A DNA stretch of 64,000 nucleotides. Source: Amphibacillus marinus. GTDB lineage: Bacteria; Bacillota; Bacilli; Bacillales; Amphibacillaceae. Shown here piece by piece: positions 47,750 to 56,095 of the stretch. How positions within the stretch are numbered: position 1 is the stretch's first letter; each line of letters begins with the position of its first letter. Position numbers and translations under genes: made by a program. The DNA lies in assembly GCF_900110345.1 (NCBI RefSeq), contig NZ_FODJ01000001.1, positions 620,001-684,000 of the forward strand. The letters are read 5' to 3'. Under the pieces are notes generated by a model that had not been told where the DNA came from, made no database searches, and worked only from the letters and a program-made list of their open reading frames with translations.

Positions 47750-48973
47750 TTATCTTACTTCTTCTAATAAGGAAAGGTGGTGTCTCCTTTCATGGTAGAC
47801 ATCTGCAATTATTTTAATCGCTTGTTTAATGAGTGCTTCATTAGAAAAGGTAAAACAAAGCCTTACATGATTGTGCTCTCGAGCTTGGTAATAAAAATCT
47901 TCTCCTGCCAAAAAGGAAACACCTTGCTCTAAACATGCTAGCTGTAATTGCTTCGTATCAATAGACTTAGGGAAGGTCAACCAAATAAAGAACCCGCCTG
48001 ATGGAATGGTGTAACTTACCTCTGAACCAAAATGAAAATTAATCGCTTGAATCATGGTTTGGCACCGTTGTTGATAAAGGGTAGTGATTTGCCCCAAATG
48101 CTGGTCAAGGTCCAAGTTCTGCAAGAAGTTAGCAACGATCTCTTGACTAAGCACATTTGTTGCACCGTCTGATTTTGAAATTCCCATATATTGAATAACC
48201 TCTTGATTACCAATTGCCCAGCCTAATCTGACACCCGGTGCAATAATTTTTGAAAAGGTACTAACATAAATGGTTCGTTCTGGCGCAAATTTATAAACTG
48301 CAGGCAGGTATGCCTGATCAAAGCTTAAATCAACATAAGCATCATCCTCCACAATAAAGAAATTATAACGGTAAGCAAGTTCTGCTAAGCGCTTTCGTCT
48401 TTCCAGTGATAATGTTACACCAGTTGGATTATGATAGTTCGGTATGATATATAATACCTTTGGCAATGGTTTCTGCTGATTAATAGCTTGAAGTAAGGCT
48501 TGCTCGATTAAATCTACATCTAAACCATGTTGATCTACTGGAAATTCTCGAATACTAACGCCTGCTAATTCAATCATTCGCACTGCGCCAAAGAACGACG
48601 GTGCTTCAATCCATACTTGGTCGCCCTCACTTGTTAGTGTACGTATGGCTAATTCAATTGCATGCATTGAACCATTAGTAATCAGGACTTGTTCAGGAGT
48701 AGCCTCAATCTGACGGAGTTTAGCTCGCTCAGTGACCCAGGTTGGCAAATAGTGACGGCCAGGACCTCCGGTATATTGTAAGGCACTTGTCCCTTCTTCT
48801 TGCAAAGCTGTTGCACTTGCTTGCACAAGTGCTGAGATTGGAAAGGTCTCAGGTGCAGGGAAACCATAGGCTAATGAGATCAAATCCCTATTTTTCTTTG
48901 CAAATGCTGAGCCTACCGCCTTGATTGAATCAGAAAAACGGTTTGATAATTGAAATGGTTTTAAATGATGCAC
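47750..48973 (-). CDS. PLP-dependent aminotransferase, class I/II (2-aminoadipate type)
   Basis: GTG 48973 preferred (GAGGGGG 8 nt upstream). 407 aa, fold type I. Seen: QYTGGPGRHYLPTWVTERA, ITNGSMHAIELA, IIPNYHNPTG, VEDDAYVDLSF and the PLP lysine in STFSKIIAPGVRLGW (about Lys242). No N-terminal GntR domain, so it is an enzyme rather than a MocR regulator. Substrates probably aromatic, branched or 2-aminoadipate amino acids. Confidence 0.9.
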   Translation of the reverse strand: MHHLKPFQLSNRFSDSIKAVGSAFAKKNRDLISLAYGFPAPETFPISALVQASATALQEEGTSALQYTGGPGRHYLPTWVTERAKLRQIEATPEQVLITNGSMHAIELAIRTLTSEGDQVWIEAPSFFGAVRMIELAGVSIREFPVDQHGLDVDLIEQALLQAINQQKPLPKVLYIIPNYHNPTGVTLSLERRKRLAELAYRYNFFIVEDDAYVDLSFDQAYLPAVYKFAPERTIYVSTFSKIIAPGVRLGWAIGNQEVIQYMGISKSDGATNVLSQEIVANFLQNLDLDQHLGQITTLYQQRCQTMIQAINFHFGSEVSYTIPSGGFFIWLTFPKSIDTKQLQLACLEQGVSFLAGEDFYYQAREHNHVRLCFTFSNEALIKQAIKIIADVYHERRHHLSLLEEVR

Positions 48974-49050
48974 TGCCAAATCCCCCTCTATATAATTAAA
49001 CTTTTTTTAAAATAAACACCGTTCATTACTCTTACAATTGATAAATCTTT

Positions 49051-49088
49051 AAAAATAAGCCTCAAACATGTTCATCATGCTTGAGGCT
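49051..49088 (-). terminator. Terminator of the gamma-glutamyltransferase-like gene
   Basis: Stem AGCCTCAA (49058-49065) / TTGAGGCT (49081-49088) with a nested CATG pair, followed on the reverse strand by TTATTTTT. The 48974-49288 gap holds nothing else convincing. Confidence 0.6.
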
Positions 49089-49288
49089 AGACACAAAAAT
49101 CTTTTTTTGGGATGAGAAAGATTGATCTCAATTCCACTATAAACTGTTTTAAGAATGTTGCAATCTGACTGTTAAACTATCTAACAATCTATTTCATTAT
49201 ATGCTAATTGACAAGCACGCGTGTTAAAAAAAGTACCATAATAAACGAGATTAAGTGTATAAATAAGGCATGTGCGTACTCTACCTTT

Positions 49289-50902
49289 TTACCAAGCAGC
49301 AATAGCTCCATCTGTACGTGATTCAGTTCCCCCCTGAAGAATACCCGTTTTCGGGTCGCGCCAAATAATCTGGCCACGACCAAAACTGACAGATTCAAGC
49401 GCAACTTGAATCTGGTGACCTTTCCGCGCCAAAGCTTGCGCAACATCAGTTGGAAAGCTCGGTTCTACCAGCACCTGCTTCGCTTCAAGCCACTGCCACC
49501 TCGGTGCATCTAATGCGGCTTGTGGGTGAAGGCCAAAATCAATCGCATTCATGATCACTTGCAGATGACCCTGTGGCTGCATGTAGCCTCCCATTACCCC
49601 AAATGGTCCAATTGGCTGATTATCTTTTGTTAAGAAGCCCGGAATAATCGTATGGTACGTTCTCTTTCCACCTTCTAACACATTATCATGGCTTGGATCA
49701 AGGGAAAAATCAGCACCACGATTTTGCAAAGCGATTCCAGTGTCCTTCACGACAATTCCCGAGCCAAAGCCCATATAATTACTTTGAATAAATGAAACCA
49801 TATTACCCTCACTATCTGCTGTTGCTAAGTAAACCGTCCCACCTCGTGGTAATGTGCCTGGTTCTGGTAATGAAGCTTGGTCTTGAATCAACTGACGACG
49901 TTGATCAGCATAACGATCACTAAGCAGGTCCATCGACTGTACTTGCATCTTCACTGGATCTGTTACATAAGCTTGTCCATCAGCAAAGCCTAGCTTAATT
50001 GCTTCAATCTGCTTATGATAGCGATCAACAACACTAAGTTGCTTAACATCCTCATTTTTAAGTAGGTTAAGTGCTATCAGTGCAATAATACCTTGACCAT
50101 TAGGTGGCATCTCCCAAACATCATAGCCATGATAATTAATTGAGATTGGCTCGACCCATTCAGGTGTAAATGCGGCTAAATCTGCCTTTGTTAAAAAGCC
50201 ATCATTTGCTGCCGATTGTTGGGCGATTTGATTGGCAATATTTCCACGATAAAAGCTTTCTGCATCAGTTTCGGCAATTTCTTTTAATGTTTTCGCATGA
50301 TCTGGTGAACGCCAAAGCTCACCAATTTGTGGTGGTTTCCCGTTTGGTGCAAAGGTCGTAAACCAATTTTCAAACTGCTGGTCGGTTAGCTCCTGTTTGA
50401 AGCGCTGAAAACTTCGGTTCCACATATCGCCAAGTACTGGACTAATTGGGTATCCCTCAGCTGCATAGTTAATTGCAGGTGCTAATAAATCCTTAAAGGC
50501 AAGACGACCAAAGCGCTTAGATAATGCTGCCCATGCTCCTGGAGCTCCTGGTACAGTTACCGGTGTCCAGCCAAACGTTGGCATGTTGTCAAAACCCATC
50601 GCTTTAACTGCTTCAACAGAAATAGTAGCTGGCGATCGTCCACTAGCATTTAAGCCATATAAGCGATCCTTAACCCAGACAAGAGCAAAGGCATCACTAC
50701 CAATGCCATTTGAGGTTGGCTCAAGTACCGTTAATGCTGCGGCAGTCGCAATAGCGGCATCAATTGCATTACCACCGCGTTTTAGCATATCAAGACCTAC
50801 CTGTGCAGCCAGTGGCTGACTTGCCGCAACCATGCCGTTTTTTGCAAATGTCGTTACTCTAGAAACCTGATGGGGATGATTTAGAAAATCAGTTTTTAAC
50901 AT
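49289..50902 (-). CDS. Gamma-glutamyltransferase-family protein
   Basis: ATG 50902 preferred (AAAGGAG upstream). 537 aa. Ntn-hydrolase of the GGT family: LKRGGNAIDAAIATAAALTV, GRSPATI, probable autocleavage nucleophile Thr in GGTVYLATADSEGN, then NYMGFGSGIVV and GPFGVMGGYMQPQGH. No signal peptide, so apparently cytoplasmic. Related enzymes hydrolyse gamma-glutamyl compounds or act on cephalosporin-type amides or oxamate. Confidence 0.9.
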   Translation of the reverse strand: MLKTDFLNHPHQVSRVTTFAKNGMVAASQPLAAQVGLDMLKRGGNAIDAAIATAAALTVLEPTSNGIGSDAFALVWVKDRLYGLNASGRSPATISVEAVKAMGFDNMPTFGWTPVTVPGAPGAWAALSKRFGRLAFKDLLAPAINYAAEGYPISPVLGDMWNRSFQRFKQELTDQQFENWFTTFAPNGKPPQIGELWRSPDHAKTLKEIAETDAESFYRGNIANQIAQQSAANDGFLTKADLAAFTPEWVEPISINYHGYDVWEMPPNGQGIIALIALNLLKNEDVKQLSVVDRYHKQIEAIKLGFADGQAYVTDPVKMQVQSMDLLSDRYADQRRQLIQDQASLPEPGTLPRGGTVYLATADSEGNMVSFIQSNYMGFGSGIVVKDTGIALQNRGADFSLDPSHDNVLEGGKRTYHTIIPGFLTKDNQPIGPFGVMGGYMQPQGHLQVIMNAIDFGLHPQAALDAPRWQWLEAKQVLVEPSFPTDVAQALARKGHQIQVALESVSFGRGQIIWRDPKTGILQGGTESRTDGAIAAW

Positions 50903-50943
50903 TTTTCCAGCTCCTTTATAGGGGTATCTATTAATCAATTTTA

Positions 50944-51696
50944 TCAATCTTGTATATCGCTATAAATGATTTGGTTTTTAGTTTGTTTAGTCCCAAAATA
51001 ATAATAAGTTAAAGAGTGCGCTAACCAAATTAAACCAATCAATACTATTATACTCGTACTTAAATCAAACATCACCCGCCCGATTAGTCCAACAAGCAGT
51101 AGCCAAAGCAACAATTGCTCCATTACTCGAAAAGTTGAGTAGGCTGCTTGATAGACCTCTAGTTTTTCAGCCTCATCATAGCCAGCAAATAATTTCTTTG
51201 GGAAGTTAGTAGCATAAGGATCTCCTTTTTTACTAGGATCATATAATTGATACATCTTTAAGGTTAGCACTTCATTTACACTTGCTAAAAAGAAGATGAC
51301 AATAAAAATGATCGATGTGATAAGAATATACTGGTTACCATCATTGCTGGCAAATGCCATTAAGATGAAATTGCTGACGAGCATAATCCGATTTAACACA
51401 GCACCAGCTGTATATAGTTTCTGAAATCGTTTTTCCGCCTGGTCATTTTCAATGTCTAGGTTAGTATTGATTTTCTTGATTGTTGAATTGGCTTTAAATA
51501 AGGATATATATAGCGGTACGAGCATGAGGGTAAAGAGTGTTAACTGAATATAAAGAATCTGTTCATATATGAACATCGTAACGGGATCAAAGCTAAATGA
51601 AAGATTGGCAATCTGGTCTGAGAATAACCCCATGCCAAAGCCCACTGTAAAACCCGCTAGCATCATTAATAGTAATTTAATCATAAATCTTTTCAC
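50944..51696 (-). CDS. DUF3169-family membrane protein
   Basis: GTG 51696 is chosen; GGAGG lies about 9 nt upstream and the start falls one base after the stop of the XRE gene. 250 aa, six hydrophobic segments (LLLMMLAGFTVGFGMGLF, LYIQLTLFTLMLVPLYI and others) and a central loop with YDPSKKGDPYATNFPKKLF. DUF3169 proteins are typically paired with a small XRE regulator, as here. Function unknown. Confidence 0.82.
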   Translation of the reverse strand: MKRFMIKLLLMMLAGFTVGFGMGLFSDQIANLSFSFDPVTMFIYEQILYIQLTLFTLMLVPLYISLFKANSTIKKINTNLDIENDQAEKRFQKLYTAGAVLNRIMLVSNFILMAFASNDGNQYILITSIIFIVIFFLASVNEVLTLKMYQLYDPSKKGDPYATNFPKKLFAGYDEAEKLEVYQAAYSTFRVMEQLLLWLLLVGLIGRVMFDLSTSIIVLIGLIWLAHSLTYYYFGTKQTKNQIIYSDIQD

Positions 51697-51697
51697 A

Positions 51698-51904
51698 CTA
51701 ATCATCCTCCTGATAATAAAATATATCTTCAACATTAACAGCACAGACAGCAGCAAGCTTTAAAGCAAGTGTTACTGATGGCGAATAGTCACCTCTTTCA
51801 ATTAAACTAATGGTCTGCCTTGATACGCCAACACGCTTGCCCAGCTCTGCTTGATTTATGCCCAGTTTTGCTCGATAAACCTTTAACGAATTAAATAATG
51901 GCAT
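51698..51904 (-). CDS. XRE-family small transcriptional regulator (68 aa)
   Basis: ATG 51904 with AGGAGG upstream; the longer frame runs into the operators. Single helix-turn-helix: LKVYRAKLGINQAELGKRVG, VSRQTISLIERGDYSPS. Short YozG/Cro-like repressor coupled to the DUF3169 gene (stop and start nearly overlap). Tandem operators lie directly upstream. Confidence 0.92.
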   Translation of the reverse strand: MPLFNSLKVYRAKLGINQAELGKRVGVSRQTISLIERGDYSPSVTLALKLAAVCAVNVEDIFYYQEDD

Positions 51905-51944
51905 AAAACTCCTCCTATATCTATCGACAATAATTATAGTCATA

Positions 51945-51998
51945 ATGACAATTTTAGTTGTCATAGATATTATATCTATTGACAACTAAATTTGTCAA
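51945..51998 (-). promoter_or_regulatory. Tandem palindromic operators and promoter of the XRE/DUF3169 operon
   Basis: Two 20-bp sites: ATGACAATTTTAGTTGTCAT (51945-51964) and TTGACAACTAAATTTGTCAA (51979-51998), each WTGACAA-N6-TTGTCAW. The promoter is interlaced on the reverse strand: -35 TTGACA (51993-51998) forms one arm of the distal site, -10 TATAAT (51969-51974) lies between the sites. Fits cooperative autorepression by the XRE protein (inference). Confidence 0.75.
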
Positions 51999-52210
51999 TA
52001 CAGCATGAATTGACTTACCTAATTCTATTAAATTAGCTGGGATGAAGGAAATTCACATTTTATAAGTTGATGAAAGTGAAGCGTTTTGCCAGAGTGATAC
52101 GGACACCAAGACATTGAGGTTGGCATTTTTCTTAAGCACTTTTAAAATCAAGTCAAAAAATCTTTATCTAAGAGATGACAGCAATTCTGATCAACGACCA
52201 ATTAAAACTT

Positions 52211-52589
52211 GTGACTGGGACAAAAGCGTAATTAAATAAGGAAAATCCGAACATTATGTCTGAAAGCGTATAGCGCTTGGGCTCACAGGATGTGGGTCAG
52301 TTAGGCGTTGCGACACGACGTCGCGCACTTAGCCTAACATTCCATATTCAGTGTCACGCTAGCACCCAAGGGCACAAACGTGACATCTTCGGGCTCACAG
52401 GATGTGAGTCAGTTAGGTGTTGCGACACGACGTCGCGCACTTAGTCTAACATCCCCACTGTGTGAAGAAAAACACTTCACACAGTGGATCCTCAGCTCGT
52501 GCTGGTCCCACAGGAGTCTACGTATTTTACCTACGCTTAATCATAATGTTCGGATACCCTGTCTCAATATTTAGTTATGTCCCAGCCTC
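52211..52589 (-). repeat. Dispersed element, type 1 (copy C), two internal cassettes
   Basis: 379 bp, reverse orientation relative to copies A and B. Ends GAGGCTGGGACATAACT and GTGACTGGGACAAAAGCG form the terminal inverted repeats. Inside are ATCCGAACATTATG with CATAATGTTCGGAT, CTCCTGTGGGACCAGCACG, hairpin CCACTGTGTGAAG / CTTCACACAGTGG, and two cassettes (plus-strand 52281-52341 and 52392-52451) that are almost identical: CTCACAGGATGTG, GTCAGTTAGG, GTTGCGACACGACGTCGCGC, ACTTAG. It fills the gap between the XRE operon promoter and the lipoprotein gene. Confidence 0.88.
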
Positions 52590-52593
52590 AAGC

Positions 52594-53049
52594 TCATTCT
52601 TGTTCTTGTTCTACAAAAGTAAGCGGTATCTGCTCACTTTGTTCATCCCATTCAATAGCTAAATTAATTTTTTCGTTAAGCAATAAAGGCTCTTCGCTCT
52701 CTACAAAACCAGTAATATAAAAAGCACTTATTTCGTGTGGTTCATCGAAACGTTTAGTTTGATCAATTGTCCCTAGCGCCCCCAAGTCTAATTGGTAGCG
52801 CATTTCGGTTAACCAGTCAGCTTCAGCAAGCTTACCTTGGTAAATAATTGTTAATTGAAAATTATACTCCTCGTTGGAGTCGACATGCTGTTCTGACCCA
52901 CCACTGGCGATATTTCCATAATAAGCTAAGGTTGCTTTCCAATGCTCACCTTCACCATAAAACTGAATGCCGTCTGCTTGCTCGTTACAACCAAGCACTA
53001 GGAAAAGACACCCAAATAATAGTACCCATAATCTCGAAAGCTGCTTCAC
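52594..53049 (-). CDS. Putative lipoprotein (151 aa)
   Basis: Lipoprotein signal WVLLFGCLFLVLGC (lipobox LVLGC, Cys21). The mature part is beta-rich and acidic (GEGEHWKATLAYYGNIASGG, YNFQLTIIYQGKL). Family unknown. It is the last gene of a run headed by a sigma factor; 12 nt after the preceding gene. Confidence 0.75.
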   Translation of the reverse strand: MKQLSRLWVLLFGCLFLVLGCNEQADGIQFYGEGEHWKATLAYYGNIASGGSEQHVDSNEEYNFQLTIIYQGKLAEADWLTEMRYQLDLGALGTIDQTKRFDEPHEISAFYITGFVESEEPLLLNEKINLAIEWDEQSEQIPLTFVEQEQE

Positions 53050-53061
53050 CTTACTCTCCTT

Positions 53062-53262
53062 TCAAAGCTTATTTAGATCCCTTCGCAATCTTTGCACATA
53101 TTTAAAAATTTCTTGGATAATAATGATTAGAAAAACAGTAAATAAAACGCGATTCACTGGAGCAGACAAGTCGCCAATAACTACAAAAGCTAAGAGCCCT
53201 AACAAGTAAAAGCTGATCATTAGTCCATGCATTAGCCGCCAATTCTGCTTAGTTTTGCTCAT
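53062..53262 (-). CDS. Small two-TM membrane protein (66 aa)
   Basis: ATG 53262 with GGAGG 5 nt upstream. Spans LMISFYLLGLLAFVVIG and VLFTVFLIIIIQEIF with basic ends. Overlaps the preceding gene by 14 bp, so coupled. No family recognised. Confidence 0.65.
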   Translation of the reverse strand: MSKTKQNWRLMHGLMISFYLLGLLAFVVIGDLSAPVNRVLFTVFLIIIIQEIFKYVQRLRRDLNKL

Positions 53263-53515
53263 TTTGACCTCCTTGCATCTGTTCTCGTTTCGCTCTTTTT
53301 CTGCTATAGAAAAAGAAGTAGCCATAATTCACTAAGGCAACTGTGATGTAAATATAAAATAACTGTGTAATTGATTCATAGCCTTCTTCGTGTAAACGTA
53401 ACTCCGGTTCTAACAAGACATAGGCTGCAGCTCCGGTTAAAAGAATCGCTACTACTAAGTAAATATAATAGGCATTTGTTTTAACGCCCTGCCAAATTTT
53501 ATTAAGTAAAAACAC
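53249..53515 (-). CDS. Small two-TM membrane protein (88 aa)
   Basis: GTG start with AAAAGGATG about 7 nt upstream. Spans YYIYLVVAILLTGAAAYVLL and ITQLFYIYITVALVNYGYFF, with an acidic loop between and a basic, Gln-rich tail. Follows the sigma-factor gene by 90 nt. Candidate membrane partner of the sigma factor (inference). Confidence 0.65.
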   Translation of the reverse strand: MFLLNKIWQGVKTNAYYIYLVVAILLTGAAAYVLLEPELRLHEEGYESITQLFYIYITVALVNYGYFFFYSRKRAKREQMQGGQNEQN

Positions 53516-53605
53516 TTAGCTTCATCCTTTTCAATTGGCTCGCTTCATTTATTTGGTTTAAGTTAACAACCTCTTACTATTCTACCATACCTCACATCTA
53601 TACTC

Positions 53606-54094
53606 TTAATCAAGGTTTCGGAGTAATGGTCTAATTTTGGGAATTGCCTTGCGTTTCCAATGGCGGACTGCATTTGTACTAACATGGTAAAGATCAGCAA
53701 TTTCTACGAGGGTTTTCCCATAAAAAATGTGCTCGACAAACCATTGCCACTCCCGCTTTGTCAGAACTTGCTCAATTTGATTGATTAGGATGAAATCCCA
53801 ATCATATGCAGATTCTAAGCAATACGTGTGCATGAGTTCCACATCGCTGAAGTGCTCTTTCTCACTTATTCTGCTGTTCTTCCTAATTAAATCAATGAGT
53901 TTAAACCTAATTCGGGTGTACAAATAGGTTGAGAATTTCATCTTTCCCGGTCGATAGTTAACCGTTGCTTCCCATAAGACGATTAGTAATTCTTGATGAT
54001 AATCGCCACCTCGATCTCTCACCTGATATTTTTTTAACATATGGTAAATCATTGGTTCGTATTGAGAAATAATTTGATTAAATTTGTTCTCCAT
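53606..54094 (-). CDS. Small sigma-70-family RNA polymerase sigma factor
   Basis: 162 aa, ECF size. Region 2 is seen in YHQELLIVLWEATVNYRPGK followed by FSTYLYTRIRFKLIDLIRK; region 4 helix-turn-helix in LTKREWQWFVEHIFYGKT and EIADLYHVSTNAVRHWKRKA. GGAGCC before the ATG. It resembles alternative factors such as ComX/SigH-like ones more than classic SigW/SigX. Heads a run with two membrane proteins and a lipoprotein, which could form a signal-sensing set. No classical anti-sigma factor (RsiW-like) is recognisable. Confidence 0.85.
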   Translation of the reverse strand: MENKFNQIISQYEPMIYHMLKKYQVRDRGGDYHQELLIVLWEATVNYRPGKMKFSTYLYTRIRFKLIDLIRKNSRISEKEHFSDVELMHTYCLESAYDWDFILINQIEQVLTKREWQWFVEHIFYGKTLVEIADLYHVSTNAVRHWKRKAIPKIRPLLRNLD

Positions 54095-54492
54095 AACTAG
54101 GCTCCATTAATGGGTACCCACACAATTATTCCGCGGTCCCTTAAGCCTAAGCTAAAATACTTGCTTATGCACGATTCAGTTAAATACGAAAATGGTGAAA
54201 TTTCCGTATATTTCTTTTTTATTATCCAGACTAATTATTACCAATTTGTCAGATATTTAGCAGGTTTTAAATTTTATGCATATTTTAAATATAATGCTAC
54301 GATGGAGAGAACAGACTAATAACGATTTTAACTAACAGCGCACATCTTCTCTACTCGTTAGTATTATTGCTTACTCAACTATCACATCGATATAGTAAAT
54401 TTCAGCTAAGTTGACTAAAGAGTCATCAAGCGTGCTTAGTTGCAAGAATTGAGGCAAACAGTTTTTTTATCAGGCTACGAAAGTTGAATACC
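54095..54492. other. Intergenic stretch, no gene seen
   Basis: AT-rich apart from 54110-54160. It contains the promoter region of the sigma-factor gene, but no clear -35/-10 pair could be fixed. A 69-aa forward frame (54110-54319) has no SD and no credible protein features. Confidence 0.4.
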
Positions 54493-54540
54493 TAAAAAAA
54501 CAAATGATTCTCTAAAATGTTACAAGAATCATTTGTTATC
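54493..54540 (-). terminator. Terminator of the thi transporter operon
   Basis: Stem AACAAATGATTCT (54500-54512) / AGAATCATTTGTT (54527-54539), followed on the reverse strand by TTTTTTT. Confidence 0.8.
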
Positions 54541-54577
54541 TCTGTTACTTCTTTTGATTTGTCTAGTCGTGCATAAA

Positions 54578-55312
54578 TTAAGCTTGTCTTACCGCCTTTG
54601 TTACCTTACGTTTCCAACTCAAAAACTCATCTGACAACAGTAAACGTTGTTGTCTTGGATGGGGGAAACTAGGCTGAAAAATCGCCTTGATTCGTGCTGG
54701 ATTTGTACTCAAGACAATAATTCGATCAGACAAATAAAGGGCTTCATCAATACTATGTGTAATAAAAAGTATCGATTTACGATAAGCTTGCCACACCGTT
54801 AACAACCAATTCTGCATATCCTGTCTGGTAAATTCATCAAGGGCAGAAAAAGGTTCATCCAAACACAACAATTGTTGTGGACTTAATAATGCTCGAATAA
54901 AAGCAACCCGCTGTTTCATCCCGCCAGATAACTCATCAGGATAAGTAGTTTCCATTTCGCTCAAGCCAGCCTTATTAATCATCTCCATGGCTAAAGCAAG
55001 ATTGGGTTTTCCATGAAGTTCTTGTCCAAGCACGACATTATCCAGCACCGTTCGCCATGGAAATAATGATGGATTTTGCGGCATATAGCCTATTTGACCA
55101 GTCATACCATTAATTTGTTGTTTATTTATGCTAATCTCGCCAGCATCAGGCTGAAGGAGCCCGCCAATGAGATGAAAAAGCGTGCTTTTACCACTCCCCG
55201 AAGGTCCAAGAATAGAAACAAACTCACCCTTATCAATTGAAAAGGTTAAGTCTTCAAGTACACACTTATTACCAAATCCTTTAGTTAGTTGCTTGACAGC
55301 TAATTCTGCCAT
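54578..55312 (-). CDS. thiZ: ABC transporter ATP-binding protein, thiamine-precursor type (ThiZ-like)
   Basis: ATG 55312, whose A is also the last base of the permease stop (TAATG overlap). 244 aa: Walker A GPSGSGKST, Q-loop GYMPQNPSLFPW, signature LSGGMKQRV, Walker B LLCLDEPFSALD, H-loop ITHSIDEAL. SsuB/TauB/ThiZ clade. The TPP riboswitch upstream of the operon assigns it to uptake of a thiamine pyrimidine precursor. Confidence 0.88.
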   Translation of the reverse strand: MAELAVKQLTKGFGNKCVLEDLTFSIDKGEFVSILGPSGSGKSTLFHLIGGLLQPDAGEISINKQQINGMTGQIGYMPQNPSLFPWRTVLDNVVLGQELHGKPNLALAMEMINKAGLSEMETTYPDELSGGMKQRVAFIRALLSPQQLLCLDEPFSALDEFTRQDMQNWLLTVWQAYRKSILFITHSIDEALYLSDRIIVLSTNPARIKAIFQPSFPHPRQQRLLLSDEFLSWKRKVTKAVRQA

Positions 55313-56076
55313 TACGACCGCCCTCTCTTCTGAAAACCTTTCAGCACACGATGTTCCAAAAATAAAATGGTGCCAAAGAAACACATACACACCAGCATAA
55401 TAAAAAAGATGGCGACAAAGACACGATCGGTTCGAAACGATGATTGCGCTAAAGTCATATAGAGCCCTATTCCTCGGTTTGCACCAAGCCATTCTGAAAT
55501 AACAGCACCCATCACGCTATAGGTGGCAGAGATTTTTAGACCAGAAAGAATACTGGGCACTGAATGGGGCAGTTCAAGCTTTAAAAAAATTTGCTTCTTT
55601 GAAGCACCAGACATGCGTAGATAATGGAGTAAATCATCATTTGTTTGCCCTAAGCCAGCTAGAGTCGCAATAACAATTGGAAAGAAGCAAACAAGAGTTA
55701 TCACAATTATCTTTGGAAAAAGCCCAAAACCAAACCAAATTACTAATAAGGGAGCTAAGACAATAATTGGTATATTCTGTGACATAATAAGTATCGGATA
55801 AATAGATTGCCTAATTCGCGGACATAGATGTAAGACCAATGCTAATAATAATCCTATGCTTACTCCTACAATAAAACCTATTACCGCAAGGCTTGTTGTT
55901 GCCCAAAAATGTTGTTGAAAGGCCGACCAGCTTGTAATTATTTCTCGGGCAATAATGGTCGGTGCAGGTAACAGCCAAGTTGGCATTGCTAAAATCATAG
56001 TAGCACTTTCCCAAACAATTAACATACCTATTATCACAAGAGTTGGTGCTAACCAGCTTTTTTTCCATAACCACAT
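55312..56076 (-). CDS. thiX: ABC transporter permease, thiamine-precursor type (ThiX-like)
   Basis: About 254 aa, six spans, with EAA-loop pattern LLHYLRMSGASKKQIFLKLELPHS split as LRMSGASKKQIF and LELPHSVPSILSG. The start is uncertain: ATG 56076 or GTG 56091; neither has a strong SD and both lie just after the ThiY stop, so translation is coupled. Moves the substrate delivered by ThiY. Confidence 0.85.
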   Translation of the reverse strand: MWLWKKSWLAPTLVIIGMLIVWESATMILAMPTWLLPAPTIIAREIITSWSAFQQHFWATTSLAVIGFIVGVSIGLLLALVLHLCPRIRQSIYPILIMSQNIPIIVLAPLLVIWFGFGLFPKIIVITLVCFFPIVIATLAGLGQTNDDLLHYLRMSGASKKQIFLKLELPHSVPSILSGLKISATYSVMGAVISEWLGANRGIGLYMTLAQSSFRTDRVFVAIFFIMLVCMCFFGTILFLEHRVLKGFQKRGRS

Positions 56077-56095
56077 GAATAATCGTCTCACTTTC

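Noticed and set aside
49204-49446. 80-aa reverse-strand frame at the end of the gamma-glutamyltransferase gene
   Set aside because: Mostly overlaps the well-supported gene in another frame; only the last 25 residues lie outside and there is no SD.
52211-52589. CRISPR array
   Set aside because: Only two repeat units, palindromic throughout, with non-unique spacer-like sequence; no cas genes in the window.
52380-52662. Forward frames of 64-66 aa across the repeat at 52.4 kb
   Set aside because: They are translations of the dispersed element; similar frames recur at 22.0 kb because the DNA repeats, not because a protein is conserved.
54110-54319. 69-aa forward frame after the sigma factor
   Set aside because: No SD, no recognisable domain, low-complexity aromatic content of AT-rich intergenic DNA.
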